This document shows, piece by piece, positions 45,902-57,799 of a stretch of DNA of 64,000 bases. The number at the start of each line of letters is the position of its first letter. Position 1 is the stretch's first letter. The position numbers and the translations under genes are program-made. Below the pieces are notes generated by a model. The model saw only the letters and a list, made by a program, of their open reading frames with translations. It did no database searches and was not told the DNA's origin. Source of the stretch: Phoenix dactylifera (lineage: Eukaryota > Streptophyta > Magnoliopsida > Arecales > Arecaceae); assembly GCF_009389715.1 (NCBI RefSeq), contig NW_024067919.1, forward strand, positions 83,501 to 147,500. Reading direction: 5' to 3'.

Positions 45902-48900
45902 TGAAGTTGTACCCTCTAAACTTCCCTCCAGACCTTATTTTAAGAATTAAACATTATCCTTGTTTCATATATTAAAACCGTATACCTGCAAATAACATAT
46001 CATATGTGTTATGTTCCTGCTTCCATCTCTTGGCATTGTGTCATGAAGCCAAATAGGTTTACCTATGGCTGTTCTTTATTGCAACTTCCTCTCCTGTAGC
46101 ATATGACTTATAGATTTGATTCAATTGGTAATTTGTGCAGTTCTTTTTGCCCTGTTAATATTTTTAAAAATAATAGCTATTGTGTATCAGCAATTCATGT
46201 AATGATATTTTTTTTCTTATTGAGAAATTTTGTGTTCCAATGACTCAACTATTGAAAATTCATGTAATATTTGGAGTGGATTTGCACCTTAAGAAGTCAG
46301 TAACATCACAAATTTTCCCAAACATGGGGTGTGACATTTTAATTTACAGGAGATTGATGGTCTGAGGTCATTGATATCTGATTCTCTTGAAGATAAAGAC
46401 ATGCAAGAGATGGCAGCAGATGAATTGGTGGAAGCTGTGGAGGAGGAGAAGAGATTGCGGCATCTGCTGCTTAAAAGTTTGCTTCCAAAAGATGATGCTG
46501 ATGAGAGGGACTGTGTTTTGGAGGTTAGAGCAGGTGACATGACTTTAATGTTGCTTGGATGATTCTGAATATGCATGGCTTTGTCTGCTGTCACGTCTTG
46601 TTGATTGGCTAATTTCTTTGGTAGTTACAACTGAAATTTAAGATGGATTATAATTTGGGCAGGAACTGGAGGTGAAGAAGCTTCTTTGTTTGCAATGGAT
46701 ATATTGAGAATGTACGCTTCTTTTCCTGGTTATTTTGCTGTTTACAGAATGCAGGTGGTGCTTGAATTTAAGCATCTTAAAAAAAAAAAAATACCACAAC
46801 AGGTATGAGCGATACTCACAGAAGAAGGGATGGAAATTTGATGTCTTACATATAATGGAGTCTGATTTAAAAGGATACAAGGTACTTATGATGTTCTGCT
46901 TCTGGAGTAACAGTCTTTATGTATGTATGTCTGTATATGCATGCCTAAATATGTGCATGCACATGTTGTATGCACCTTCGTAGATTGATCTATATGAATT
47001 GTATGCACGAAACTACAAGTTGGTAACTAAATTGATCCTTGGAAAATTTAAAGCCTTGTTTGTTTCCATATGAAATTTAAATGAATAAAATTTGTGCTGT
47101 TATATAGTATAACTTATATTACAGGAAGCCAGTGGAACAATATCAGGAACTGGTGCATATGGAAAACTTAAATTTGAGAGGGGCATTCATAGAGTTCAGG
47201 TGTGGTGGAGACTGTTATTCTCAATCTTATTTAACTTGGTGGAGTATAGCTAACGCATTTCTTTCTACGAATCTCAACATATTTTATATTTGGCAGCGCG
47301 TTCCAGTGACAGAGAAATCAGGACGTGTGCATACCAGTGCTGTATCTGTTGCTATACTTCCTCAGGCTGATGAGGTGAAGATCAGTGCATGTGATCTTGT
47401 TAGAATGTGAGAGTAGCATGAATATCCTATGATGGGATCAACTATTATTTTTTCTGCCTTCTGATATCCATTTTAGCTTCTTTTTTTCTGAATAATATCA
47501 TTAGGTTACTAATGAGATGTTTCATAATGGTCATTGCAAAGAAGAAATGCATCTAATGCATAAGAAGTGCACAGTGTGCAAATGTCCTTTTACAATGTCA
47601 ATTTCTTTCTGTGCTAGTACTGCTAGCACTTCAAACTTTCCCTGGAAGCTTTTATGTATGTGTATGTGTTCTCGCTAGCTGGTACCGTGATGCCCTAGCT
47701 GCAGGTTTACGGTGGGAACTATATATTATAATGGAGCAAATGTTTCTCATCATAGTATGCTTTTGTTCAATATGATCTTGGTAAAGCATTGGCTACTCCT
47801 AAAATTTGTATTGAGATTGATGATGCTGCTTCATTTATTTGAGAATGGGTGGAAATGGGCATGAACATTATCAAGCAGTTTCTGTTCAGTGTAGTGTTGT
47901 ATCTGGTGATAGGTTTAGATTTCTAGAGGTATTTTACTGCTGTCCGTGAAATTCTATGAATATGCATCTTGCTTTTGTTATTTTGTTGCATGACAATGCC
48001 TTTGTACTTAAAGAATCTGTGCAATCCAGCTTAGTTTTCAGGATAGAACCATGAGCTGCCACTAATAGATTATGTTTTAATGTACGAGTTCTAAATTATC
48101 TCTAGGCCTTTCTTTGTTAAGCCTGTGTAACTGTTAAAACTAATTTATCCTTTTCCACTTTGTTTTTCTTTCCTTTTTAAAGTTATTTTGAATCTTTCTT
48201 GCTTTAGTATGTTTCACCAGAATGACATGACGATATGAATTGCTTTTTCATCAACCACTCTGCAGGTTGATATTCAGTTGCGTAATGAAGACCTGAAAAT
48301 TGATACATACAGATCTGGTGGGTGTGGAGGTCAGTCTGTAAACACCACAAACAGTGCTGTTAGGATAACTCACATTCCAACGGGAATAACAGCGGCGATA
48401 CAAGATGAAAGATCACAACACTCGGTAAGAGATGCCATCTCATGCATATTTTTCATATTTTGTCCACAATATGCTGGCATGCTATGCGGGCATGATAATA
48501 AGTAGTATCGAGACACAGACTAATGTCAATTTCTTAAGCAATTTTTTCAATCTAACTTGTAATATTGCTCCTTGCTAAAGATCCATTGCATAACCGAATG
48601 AATTGGAAATGACTAGTGTAACTCTTTTCCCGTATCACTTTAGAACAAAGCCAAGGCGCTTAAAGTGCTACGTGCAAGGCTATATGAAATGGAGAGATCT
48701 AGACTTCAAACAAACAGATCGAAACTTCGAGCAGAGCAAGTAGGCAGTAGTACTTAAGTTCTCTCCATTGTTATTGACTTGCCAACAGGATTTCTAATGC
48801 CTTCAATAGATTGGAAGTGGTGACAGGTCTGAGCGAATCAGGACATACAATTTTCCCCAGGGGCGAGTCACGGATCATCGGGTTGGGATCACTCACCATT

Positions 48901-48998
48901 CCATAGAGGATGTCCTGGAAGGGGAGAGCCTAGACGTTTTCATTGATGCTCTTCTATTGCAAGAGGAGATGGATGCCATTGCATCATTTGGCACTTGA
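33552..48998 (+). CDS. Class I peptide chain release factor, RF1 type, probably mitochondrial; eleven exons
   Basis: Exons: 33552-33714, 36468-36568, 43207 or 43211-43308, 46350-46533, 46663-46711, 46803-46881, 47125-47199, 47297-47374, 48266-48424, 48644-48739 and 48810-48998. The 43207 acceptor gives 424 residues. RF1 proteins read UAA and UAG and release the peptide. The N-terminus ([20 protein letters not shown]) is Arg-rich and lacks acids at first, fitting mitochondrial import. A helical domain follows ([18 protein letters not shown], then [26 protein letters not shown]), then [28 protein letters not shown] at an exon end, [14 protein letters not shown] with the P-x-T tripeptide at 254-256 that marks RF1, and GGQ at 298-300 in [39 protein letters not shown] and a C-terminal [11 protein letters not shown] follow. 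The residue after GGQ is Ser, not His. Exon 3 seems to lack one base (separate entry). Confidence 0.93.
34800..35560. other. low-complexity part of release-factor intron 1
   Basis: Long A-rich stretch (34800-35300), then a GGAGAGAGA-rich purine tract (35320-35550). The purine tract makes a Ser/Pro/Leu-rich open frame on the minus strand that I regard as an artefact of composition. Confidence 0.6.
35601..35742. mobile_element. possible diverged relative of the TACCGGTAC-rich MITE
   Basis: CAAGGATTTAAAAATTGCC on the left and CAAGCCCATACCAG on the minus strand at the right resemble the family ends, and GGTATCGCACC and AATACCAAGAC lie between. No flanking duplication is seen, so this is tentative. 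Confidence 0.25.
35974..35993. repeat. poly-G run of about 20 bases
   Basis: A G homopolymer preceded by CCC. Its length in the genome is doubtful because such runs are hard to sequence. Confidence 0.85.
36611..37633. mobile_element. possible inverted-repeat-bounded element containing an Au SINE
   Basis: The left end TTAGGGCCTATTTGGTATTG with TTTTTCATTTTTATTTC, and the right end on the minus strand TTAAGGGCATGTTTGGATTG with TTTTGTTTTACTATTTTTATTTC, agree over most of about 40 positions. No target duplication is obvious. It lies in release-factor intron 2. Confidence 0.4.
36852..37005 (-). mobile_element. Au-type tRNA-derived SINE
   Basis: On the minus strand the order is that of plant Au SINEs: ACAATGGTAAGGTTG (A-box region, about 37004-36990), TGACCTACTTGTCAT, the B-box region TAGGTTCGAAAT (about 36967-36956), AACAATCTCTTCACATG, GGGTAACGCTACATAC, GACCCTCCCC, then GGGAACCTTGTACATTGG near the tail. 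Matching is against the Au consensus as I remember it. Possible short flanking repeats are GAAATAAAAG and GAAATGAAAA. Confidence 0.8.
38267..39435. mobile_element. possible non-autonomous hAT-like element in release-factor intron 2
   Basis: Both ends carry GGTCGGGCTGGGTCGGG or GGCCCGTCGAGCTC words in opposite orientation (38270-38460 and 39290-39420), the style of plant hAT subterminal regions. Candidate tips are TAGACTTG and, on the minus strand, TGGACTAG. I could not find an 8-bp duplication, so boundaries and class are weak. The GC-rich middle (38740-39250) has no open frame of note. Confidence 0.3.
40002..40211. mobile_element. MITE of the TACCGGTAC-rich family (copy 3, best preserved)
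   Basis: The left end CAAGGTCCGCCGTACCGG and the right end on the minus strand CATGGTCTGCCGTACCGG match at 16 of 18. Perfect direct repeats GAAGAGAC flank it at 39994-40001 and 40212-40219; the identity extends to CCA on the right-hand side of each. The interior is a dense set of ACCGGT and GTACCGG words, largely self-complementary. It is 210 bp long and lies in release-factor intron 2. Confidence 0.75.
41825..42174. repeat. tandem duplication of about 175 bp in release-factor intron 2
   Basis: TGATCAGG at 41841 and at 42016 start parallel stretches sharing CATTTTGGCCTCAAT, ACTATTAGTCAT, TGGTTAATTCTTCCC, GCTGATTTACATGGAACAG and GCTTCAGAGAGA. Divergence is roughly one base in ten. Confidence 0.85.
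43207..43308 (+). other. release-factor exon 3 with an apparent one-base deletion
   Basis: After exon 2 (phase 0), the natural acceptor ...GACAG (ending 43210) opens the frame [10 protein letters not shown], which fits the plant family pattern P-x-x-S-x-x-E-aromatic-x-x-A-N-K-E-L as I remember it. That frame then runs to TAG at 43262-43264. Adding one G in the run at 43239-43240 would move into [17 protein letters not shown], the correct frame to the exon end. Without the extra base, the only nearby in-phase acceptor is GAAG ending at 43206. It gives [16 protein letters not shown], open throughout but with unfamiliar first residues. Confidence 0.6.
45875..45901. repeat. (TA)n microsatellite in release-factor intron 3
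   Basis: A 27-bp TA run. Confidence 0.9.
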
Positions 48999-49299
48999 CT
49001 ATTTATACATTAATTTGTAGTTTGTTGTATTGCCTCATATTTAGGGATGCTTAGCGTTAGAAGTTAAAATGAAACATCTAGGTCTTAACAGTTATCAATT
49101 TTGCTGCTTGTGGTGTTGGTGCTATCAAGATTGCTTATTGTACAAGATTGGCAGGCTGGAGTTCAGGATTGTTTTGGTCAGTTCAAAGTAGCAATCCAAT
49201 AGGGAAAAAGTAATGTAATAAATGTAATCCAACTGGTGTTCTTTTGTTGATTTAGAGGCCATAATTGTACGTTTCATGTATTTAGAACTGCAGCTTGCA

Positions 49300-51878
49300 G
49301 AATTAGTGATATCTTAAAACTCTTTAATCTCCATCTTACATTTTTTTTCATTAAAATAACAATGAGTCAAAACACTGCTAAAGTCCTCTGATAGTTTTAA
49401 GTAGTGTTCAAACTGTTTTGACAATCCATCGTATGGGAATGTAAAGAATTGCTTTCTTTTTGGGTACTAGTGAAACATTTCATTTTACAGCAGCCTAGCG
49501 CTACTTCACGTCCTCGCGTTCATAAGATTTGAAGTCTCGAGTACAGCTTAGTCAAACCTTTTCACACTGTGCTTTAACCAGATTACAAGGTTATCTGCTT
49601 CCATATTGATTCTATGCAATGCTTCAGGAATCATTCATTCTATGAGTTTTTTCCCCTTTTTCACTAATTTTAATGAAAAAGGTATAGATCACTTGGAAGG
49701 TTACTAACTTGATCTCTCGACTGGTTGAGCCTTCAGAGTAATAAATCTAATAATATTTATTATTAAACAGATATTAAACCCATTTGGCTTTTGTTGGTGA
49801 GTCCAGGATGGTTGGTCGGTAATCCAAACTTCTGCAACATTGATTTAATCAACTGTACGCTAGTCTTTAATTGGAATGTCATTCCAACCTATGAACTTGG
49901 TACATGACCTAGACCCGACCGTACCTAATGTTGAATGGATTGCGTATGTAATCAAAGTCAAACCTATTGCAAAGTTCAAGTCTGTTTGGGGTAGCTTTTG
50001 ATACCTGACCCGACCCAATCACGGCCTACACAGGAATAAATTACCAGGTGTATTGCATGCATGCATGCCTAACGTTAATTTTATTTTTATATCCTCCAAT
50101 TAACAAAAACAAAAACCACAATATGCTAGACTATGTTTGGCAATTAACCTTTCAATTAATCCATTATTGTTGTGTGGCTAATAATCAAATGCATGTTGTT
50201 AGAGATTTAATTTTTGCAACATGTATTTGGATGTTTCAAGATATAACATTTGATACTAGATGGTGCCTTGCCACGCCTCATTTAATTGTTCCATGATGAT
50301 CCTATGTGGTAGCAATCCTAAATTACCCTACTTCTCAAATCACAGTCTAGCCCATTAAAAGAAAACAAATTCTTCAGGACAAATATCCAAGATCACCTCA
50401 AGGCAATGATGGGCTAAAATTTGGAATTTTTTTTTTTAGTCTAGCAAGAAAAATAGTATATTAATATACCGTTAAATTATTATACCAATATTATATATTA
50501 ATTTATATTGATATTATATATAGTATTTGTGATATATTATATTCTAATATATTATTAATCATATTATTATGATATTATTATTCAATTAGATTTTTAAATT
50601 ATAAGAGATGCATTATTGTACTTTATATGTGTATTACAAAATTTTTTAAATATTACTTCTATTTACCTTATTTTTCTGAACAAAATAAATTTTAGTATTA
50701 AAAAATCATATATTATAACTATCAATGAGATATTAATTCTTTAGTAACATTTAAATTTGAATCAGATTAATAATTTATAGGATTGATAAATATTTTTATA
50801 AAATATATTAATAATTAATATATTAAAATTTATTATAATAGAATTTTATATAATTAATATATATATTTTTATAGAATATATCAGTTGTAGTTTTTAATAT
50901 TATATGGTCAGTAATTTTGGATACTCTTGGAATACCAAATAGATTACTCAAAAATACGTGGAGATGTTAATTACTAATAAGAGTTATCAATTATCTAAGA
51001 TCAACTTAGTGATCTCATTTCAGTCACCAAATGCCGCTACCATATATCTTGCAACCTCTCGGCTAAAAGTGATGGGTGCCCTGATAAAAACAGCTGGCTA
51101 TAATTGTAATCTCATATAGGGCAAAATGGCATAGCATATAACAATCATCTCAGGAAGAGGCTTAGGGTTTTACCTAGCGTGAACAACTTTTTTTTTTCTT
51201 TTGACTAAATAAGAGTCCCGTGTGGACGGGGAGCATGCAGCCAAGGCCGTATGAAGAGCGTTTAACACACATCCCTGGATTTGTCACTTCCCTAAATATT
51301 TTTTTTCTGAAAAAAGCGAAAAAAAATTGAAGTTGTATTCATGATTTCATGCCATTTGACTGGGAACAAACCACTTCTCATGTTGATTAAAACAACCTCG
51401 AGTTGAATCATGGTTCAACCTGCAATCTCTTTTTCTTTTGACTGCAAGAGAGAGCATTACACACCCAAGCTGCAATCTCTTTTGATCCCTGTCATGCTCC
51501 TTTCCAAGGTTTCCATAACCATCTTATCTGTGTTATGACCCCCACCAAAACCATTATAATGATTATAAGCATTATTTAAACTACAATACATTTTTATAAA
51601 TTTTTAGAATTGAAATAATGACCGTTATAATGCTGTTATAACTAATAATGACATTATTTTTCAAATAATTATTCACCAAAGAATTATTATTTTCCGGCTG
51701 TACAATCTCTTTTACGAGAAAAATTAGTAGAAAAATCTGAAATTTGAAAAGAGATGCTGTCTTGTTTTAAGAAACAATACAAATTAAAAAATAACAGCCA
51801 CCATTTCTGTTATAAACAATCAATTCTAATACCACATAATCCTTTTTAGCATCCATTATCTTTGCTTCCTCTTATTAT

Positions 51879-51880
<2 letters not shown>
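49300..51880. other. intergenic, no gene recognised
   Basis: Mostly AT-rich. The stretch at 49890-50010 has ACCTAGACCCGACC and CCTGACCCGACCCAATC words like a hAT or LTR remnant. 50420-50900 is almost pure A/T. I see no coding signal on either strand. Confidence 0.45.

Positions 51881-51881
<1 letters not shown>

Positions 51882-51966
<85 letters not shown>
51882..51966. repeat. long (TA)n microsatellite
   Basis: A continuous 85-bp TA run. It creates a spurious Tyr-Ile repeat frame on the minus strand. Confidence 0.97.
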
Positions 51967-51967
<1 letters not shown>

Positions 51968-51999
51968 CAGAACAAAGAGGATTGACAGCTGTTACTTTA

Positions 52000-54900
52000 A
52001 AACTTGCCACCTTCCCATGATATGTGCATGTCAACATTTGTTCTCTCTTTCTTCCTCCTAGCGGAAGGTAATTACTGGCTCTGCTCAGAAATCCAATTCC
52101 AACTATCTTAACAACAAACATAAAATATCAAATTTTTGGAGTAGACAGCTCTTATGAACTACATTTTTTAAGTCCCTCATAAATGCGTGATAATTGTGCA
52201 GATAAGAACCCATTGTTCTGTTCACTCCTTAGTATGCAAAATTCACCTGAGACATAATAGAAAAAATTGCTTTCTCCAATTGCCGCTTCATTTTATTCTC
52301 ATTGGCAAATCTGAGAGTCCAAGATTACAGTTCACAAAAACATGAGAAGGAATTAAAAAAAAGAAAACAAAATCTTACTGAACACCGCATCAAGTCCTGT
52401 GACATTGAGACTAGCAATAACAAAAAGAAGAAAAAGAAAAGAAAAGACTTTTCGATCAATAATTAGATGAAGGCCGTGACACATGAGGGGAAGGGATGCA
52501 GCAATGAGGATGGCTCAGACTTCAGCATCCAGCCTTGCATGGCCCTAGGTCCAGGCATTTGGACTATAAGATAGCACAGTATAGACAAGGAGATCCTCAT
52601 GGAAGTACCTAACTCACACCATTCACAATCAATCTCAAGCATTTTCAGGAACAGCTTGGCTAGAGGCAAATTTCACCAAAAGACACGGAAAAAAAAGAAT
52701 GAAGTGAATAAAATAAATAAATATAAATGATTATGGTTACAAACATATTTGTATATGTTTAATTGTACAAGAAAAGCATACAACACACTTGAACAGTAAA
52801 AATGGATATGGGAAAGTAAAACTATCACCGACTGTAACACAAGTATTTCTTAAATAAGTTGTGAAAATTTTTCTAATAGAGTTTAAATTTGTGAGTAACT
52901 GGACAATTTTAGACTACCTAGATTACCTGAAATAATTCACAGAATCAAAATCTGTAAACAATTTGGTAGTTTTTTTATTAGTTTGAAATAATATTGTTCA
53001 TGTGATTCTCAGTCCTCTCAAAATTATTGTTTTTCACCGTTACCTCTAAGCTGAACATCTTGAATAGCGTAGAAAGCCAAAAACCATCATAATGTCAAAT
53101 GCTTCTACCCAGGTCGGTTGTAAATCTAAAATTAGAGACCACCCTCAGCTACCAACAATTTCCTATTGTAGAAGCTCAAAATGAGCCGCCCAAGCTCTTA
53201 ATGTCTAGTCCTCTAAACACATGCTTATCAACCACAGCAGGCACCCCCCCATTGTTGCCCATTGCCTATGAACCTCCTTAAAAATGAAAAGAAAAAAGAG
53301 ACTTCACAAGAGTTCCATGCTCATCACCAAACCATCAAACTCCCGTTATGAGGAACCCCGTCAGAATTCCAATCTCAAGAGATCTTTTGCATTTAGTGAT
53401 GCTTTTTAAAAGAAAACTTCATTACTTTTCATCTTTTCCCAATCTGAAGTGACGGGAGTTTGTTTTCCCCTTTTCAATACAGTTTCCAATTTCTAGATTC
53501 TAAAAGGTTGAGCTGCAACCATTGACCGTCTCATTTACCAAAAGCTCTACAAAAGGAAGAAGGCAAAAGATCAGGCATCATGTTCAATTTACATTTGCTT
53601 CTTTGACAAAAAAAAAAGTTCCACTCATGGATCCAATTATAACCATTTTGCATTTATTACCTTTCTTCATCACCCAGATCATTAATGGAACACAATCGTA
53701 AAGCCATCAGATTGTCTTGTTCCCTTTGATCCCAAATACATTTTTGATCCCTATACCCACCCTTCCACAGCTTCATGCCCCACCATTGCTTTATATCTAG
53801 ACATGAGTGTAAGGTCAGCTTGACTCCAGTTACAACTTTTTGACAGACTGGACCTTTGCTGAATACTCACAAGTTTGTAGAAGGTAGAAACATCCATACC
53901 GCCCTTCTATATTAACTCTAGATCTACCGACGAGCAATTTCCGCATCTAGATGGTGTTTAGTCTTATTTCAATCTCATCATGATCATGTTCTCTCTCGTG
54001 TGTGGCACAACTATCTCACTTCTGAGAAATAATATGGGAGGGAACCTGGCCAAAGTTAGGGTGAGGATAAGACTTGAACCCAAGTCACTAGAACCCACCC
54101 CCAGTGACTTTGCCAATTCAACTAGCTAGTAATCTCACCATAATCATGTTCTCGTCCTGAGTTAAGTTAGTACTCTCTACTTTTAAATCCAGATATCTTG
54201 GCAATTTACCAAGTTACACCCTCCTAATGATATTAATGTGTTTCAGTTTGCCTGTGAGCTTTGACCTACATGATCATTCACCATTGTCAGCCCTGACCAT
54301 TTCAATCTGGCAGGTACTTTGAACTTAGAATTTTTCATAACCTTCATTTTCCAACAAAGATTGAGATGTGATTTCACAAGGAAGCAGAAGATGCTAAATG
54401 GTACATAAAAAAGTGATGGCCCTCTCAAGAAATGCACACTAACTGTTTATATAACCTTGTCATCCATAGGGCATGCTCCAATCTTTAGAACATGTGACTC
54501 CTTATGAACTTTATAACAACAAAAAAAACTTTTTACTAGCTATTAGATTTTTTTCATAAGCAAATTGTTGACTCATCAACAAGTTAAATAATACAACTGA
54601 CCCAAAGTTCGAAACTTGAAAATGTCATCATCAAAGAGAAACTGCATTACATCTCTTAGCTAATGTTAAGTTACTCACATACCAAGGACTGTTACAAGAC
54701 AAAACAGCTCCTTCAAAACTACACAATTCAAAAATGGTTTGAGAATAATATATAATTCTTTCTTTCATTTTGAATGTCATATAAGATGTTGCTCAATCTA
54801 TGAAGCAGTTATAAATAACTAGTTTTATCAAACTCTACCATATCTCATCCTTGAATTTGATTTAGACTCTACTTTGCTCAGACTAATATCCAGTCTGGCT

Positions 54901-55500
54901 TTCTAGATTCAAAACAAACTTGAGTCAAATCCAGATCATGTTAAACCCAGACAAATCCCAACCAGTTAACACACCAAGGCGGTTCCAGTTCCACTATAGT
55001 TGCCCTTAGATACTCATTTGTTCAAATATAAGAATTAATCATTATTCATGAACACATTGGTTCATGCATTCAGTCACAGAGACTAATATTTTTTTTCTCA
55101 CTAATCAGCATCATCCCAAATATGGTAATTCTGAATCTTGTAGAATTATCTTATGAACTCTATTCCCATGATTGAATGCTAAAAGATAGTTCATGAACAC
55201 CTGTCCATTGATGCAACCCACAACACTTGTTTCGTTCCAACCTGCATGCTACTAGAAATAGTAGTAATGAATCTTATAGGATACCATCCATGACATGCTT
55301 TCATCATTTTTATGCCACATGATATGGTTCACAAAACTACCCCATCAAGTCCAAAATTTTGTTTTTCTTTTTAGTCTTCATTCTCTAAAAATGGTAGTCA
55401 TTGAGCTCTATTCATGAACTTGTTTCCCACATTCAGATCTACATGATATATTTCATTAAATTCCTTCCACGTTTGTGCACTTGCTTGCACTCTAAGCCTA
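52000..55500. other. intergenic, no gene recognised
   Basis: AT-rich sequence with frequent stops in all frames. The only structure seen is the SINE-like patch at 54040-54130, listed separately. Confidence 0.45.
54040..54130 (-). mobile_element. possible tRNA-derived SINE fragment
   Basis: On the minus strand, TAGTTGAATTGG followed 35-40 bp later by GGGTTCAAGTC is spaced like A and B boxes. Both are imperfect and no flanking duplication is seen. Confidence 0.3.
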
Positions 55501-55513
55501 TGAAAAGAGTGTA

Positions 55514-55868
55514 CGGCAATTTGGTGTTGCTTTTTTTTATTAAAAAAAAAATCCTTTACAATTTTTAAAGTGAAAAAAATAAATCCTAAAAAAAATAAGT
55601 GTCTGGCAATATCATTTGAGAAGTGCTTCTATAGGAAGTAGAAGTCAAAAAGGCACTTTTACAAGAAGCTAGAAAAATTAATTTCTAACTTCTTTTGTAA
55701 GATTGCTCCATATCTTCCAAATATGTTAAGCTCATCTACAAAAGGTAGTTTTAACAAATCTGATCACCAAATGCTAAATATACGAAAAAGTACTTTTAAT
55801 TGAAACTAAATAAATCCAATATTTGAAAATTACTTTTTAAAAAGCGGAAGCAACACCAAACATGCCCC
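55514..55868. mobile_element. MITE with GGTGTTGC-type terminal inverted repeats
   Basis: The left arm contains GGCAATTTGGTGTTGCTTTT. The right arm on the minus strand contains GGGGCATGTTTGGTGTTGCTTCC. TTTGGTGTTGCTT is shared perfectly. The interior is A/T-rich with no open frame. Exact tips and target duplication are not resolved. Confidence 0.6.
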
Positions 55869-56879
55869 TTATGGTTGAAATCTTCAATCGCATCACAACC
55901 ACTTCTCTATACCATGCAGGGTTCACAAAATTCTAAAGTTCATTGAGTTACGGTGAACTCACAAAGGCAACAGGCATGATATATAGGGGCTCCACCATGC
56001 GCACAAGGAATCCATGACTCCTTGGGTGTCAAATACATAGTTTTTCCTAGGTACAACCATAAAGGATGCTTACTTAGAAGTAGCCAAATCCATCTTGCCT
56101 GATCTTAATCACGAGAATAGAGGGAAGGTGGCAACTTTCATAAAAGTGTAAATCTGATGAGGACAATTTCAAAAGCCAATCTTTAAACCCACCAAAATAA
56201 CAGCCAAAAAAGTCTGCTCTTTTGAACGAAACCATAATCCTTTAAAAATACCTCACTGCAACTTCAAATCTAAAAGTAAAATTGTAATAAAAGATAATTA
56301 ATAAAAAATGAAGTGATTTTAAATGAGCAAATGCAACTTTAACTATGTAACTTCAAATACATGGGCACAACAGTCTTCAAGGTACATTATTCTTTTTAAA
56401 ATCAGTATCACCATTCACCCCATTATCAACAAAGTCAATTTTTGCGGTGTGCCTAAGAACGAAAAGAAAAATATGATCAACTTATATATATACACTAATA
56501 ATTAAAGTAAAAAATGAATAGATAAATTTAAAATATGCATTACCTTATTTGGTTGCAATTAGCAAACAATTGCCTTCTCTATTCCACAACCCATTGCCAG
56601 CATTGCATGCCCAAAACTATCCCCATTACTTTGTTTCCATATGTACCTTCACAAGTCCATCTAGAATTTAGCTAGTCATCACTGTAAACATGATTGTCAA
56701 CCATGATTTCTTATCAATGAGGATCTTCAGGCCAATAGGAGTGCATGCCAGATTGAGTGACGGCCAAACTCAATATCTATGCCCTAACAAACCTCCTTAC
56801 AATACCAATATCCATGTATGATTATATATAGTTTTACCGATGGACTAGTCGCCATCACCTACTTCACTCTTCAGATGTT

Positions 56880-57760
56880 GCCTACACCCTTGAAAAATAG
56901 ACCAATGCAACAGGCAGCACATGGGGTCCAAAATACATATTGCCGGTTAATCATTAGCTCCTCTCAGACCTTGTACTGAGCTCCATTATCTATGACCACC
57001 TACATGATATTCTATTCCCCCATCTGATCACTCACTCCCTTCTCCAAGCCAGGGATGTAGTCACTGTTGTACTTCGATGAATTTGTGGAAGAATATCCTC
57101 CTACCATAGAGTATAATGAACTTTATGATGCTTTGTCTACTTGGCCCAAACAATGCATCACAAATCAAAGTCACACCATATGTGGCTTATCTGCTCTAGA
57201 ATGAAACCACCCAATCTCTGAGCTTAATCAAGTCCTGGGCGGGTCACCCTATACGTCACAAGGCCCAGGATAATCAACGGCCCAGGATAATCAACGCCCG
57301 GATTGGCTTTCTGAACGGCCAATCATGCTGCAGTAGTAGGTGTTTGCAGCCACATAAGCAGGTATATGGCTGAAATAAAACCACTTCTCAATTGCCCTCC
57401 ACATATTTTGTTCATGTTCTTAAATATTGTATCAATTCTGAGTTGCTTGGTATCTGTGCTTGGGCAGGTCTGCAAATCCAAATCACAGATGTTTGGCACT
57501 GGCCCATGCACTCCCTTTGATCTTCTTCCCTTTCTTACTGAACACCCCAAACATGGACTCTATTCTACTACCATCATTGCCACTACCATCACCTCTAACT
57601 GAATGATTCCTCATAAAGCTTGAATCTGTGGACTACCCCTGATCCACCACCCCTCTCATAATATAAGAATTCAAATTGTGCTCTATGTCTGGCGACCTGT
57701 CCTGCTGCCATTCCTCACCCGAATTCACCTATTTAGTGGCCTAAATCTGAACCTCCATGC
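56880..57760 (-). pseudogene. hAT-family transposase remnant (DUF659-like)
   Basis: Read on the minus strand with frame changes, the pieces resemble the plant hAT transposase family with a BED/DUF659 region. First comes WRAIEKWFYFSHIPAYVAANTYY in two blocks (about 57405-57340), comparable to the family motif around R-W-F-Y-x-x-x-I-P-x-x-A. Later come DNGAQYK and FWTPCAACCI (about 57000-56900), comparable to VVTDNA and FWTPCAAHCIDL. In-frame stops separate the blocks, so no protein can be made. The matching is from memory of the family. Confidence 0.55.
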
Positions 57761-57799
57761 CAGATCTACACCTCATATGGATTTAGATCATTCGTATGA

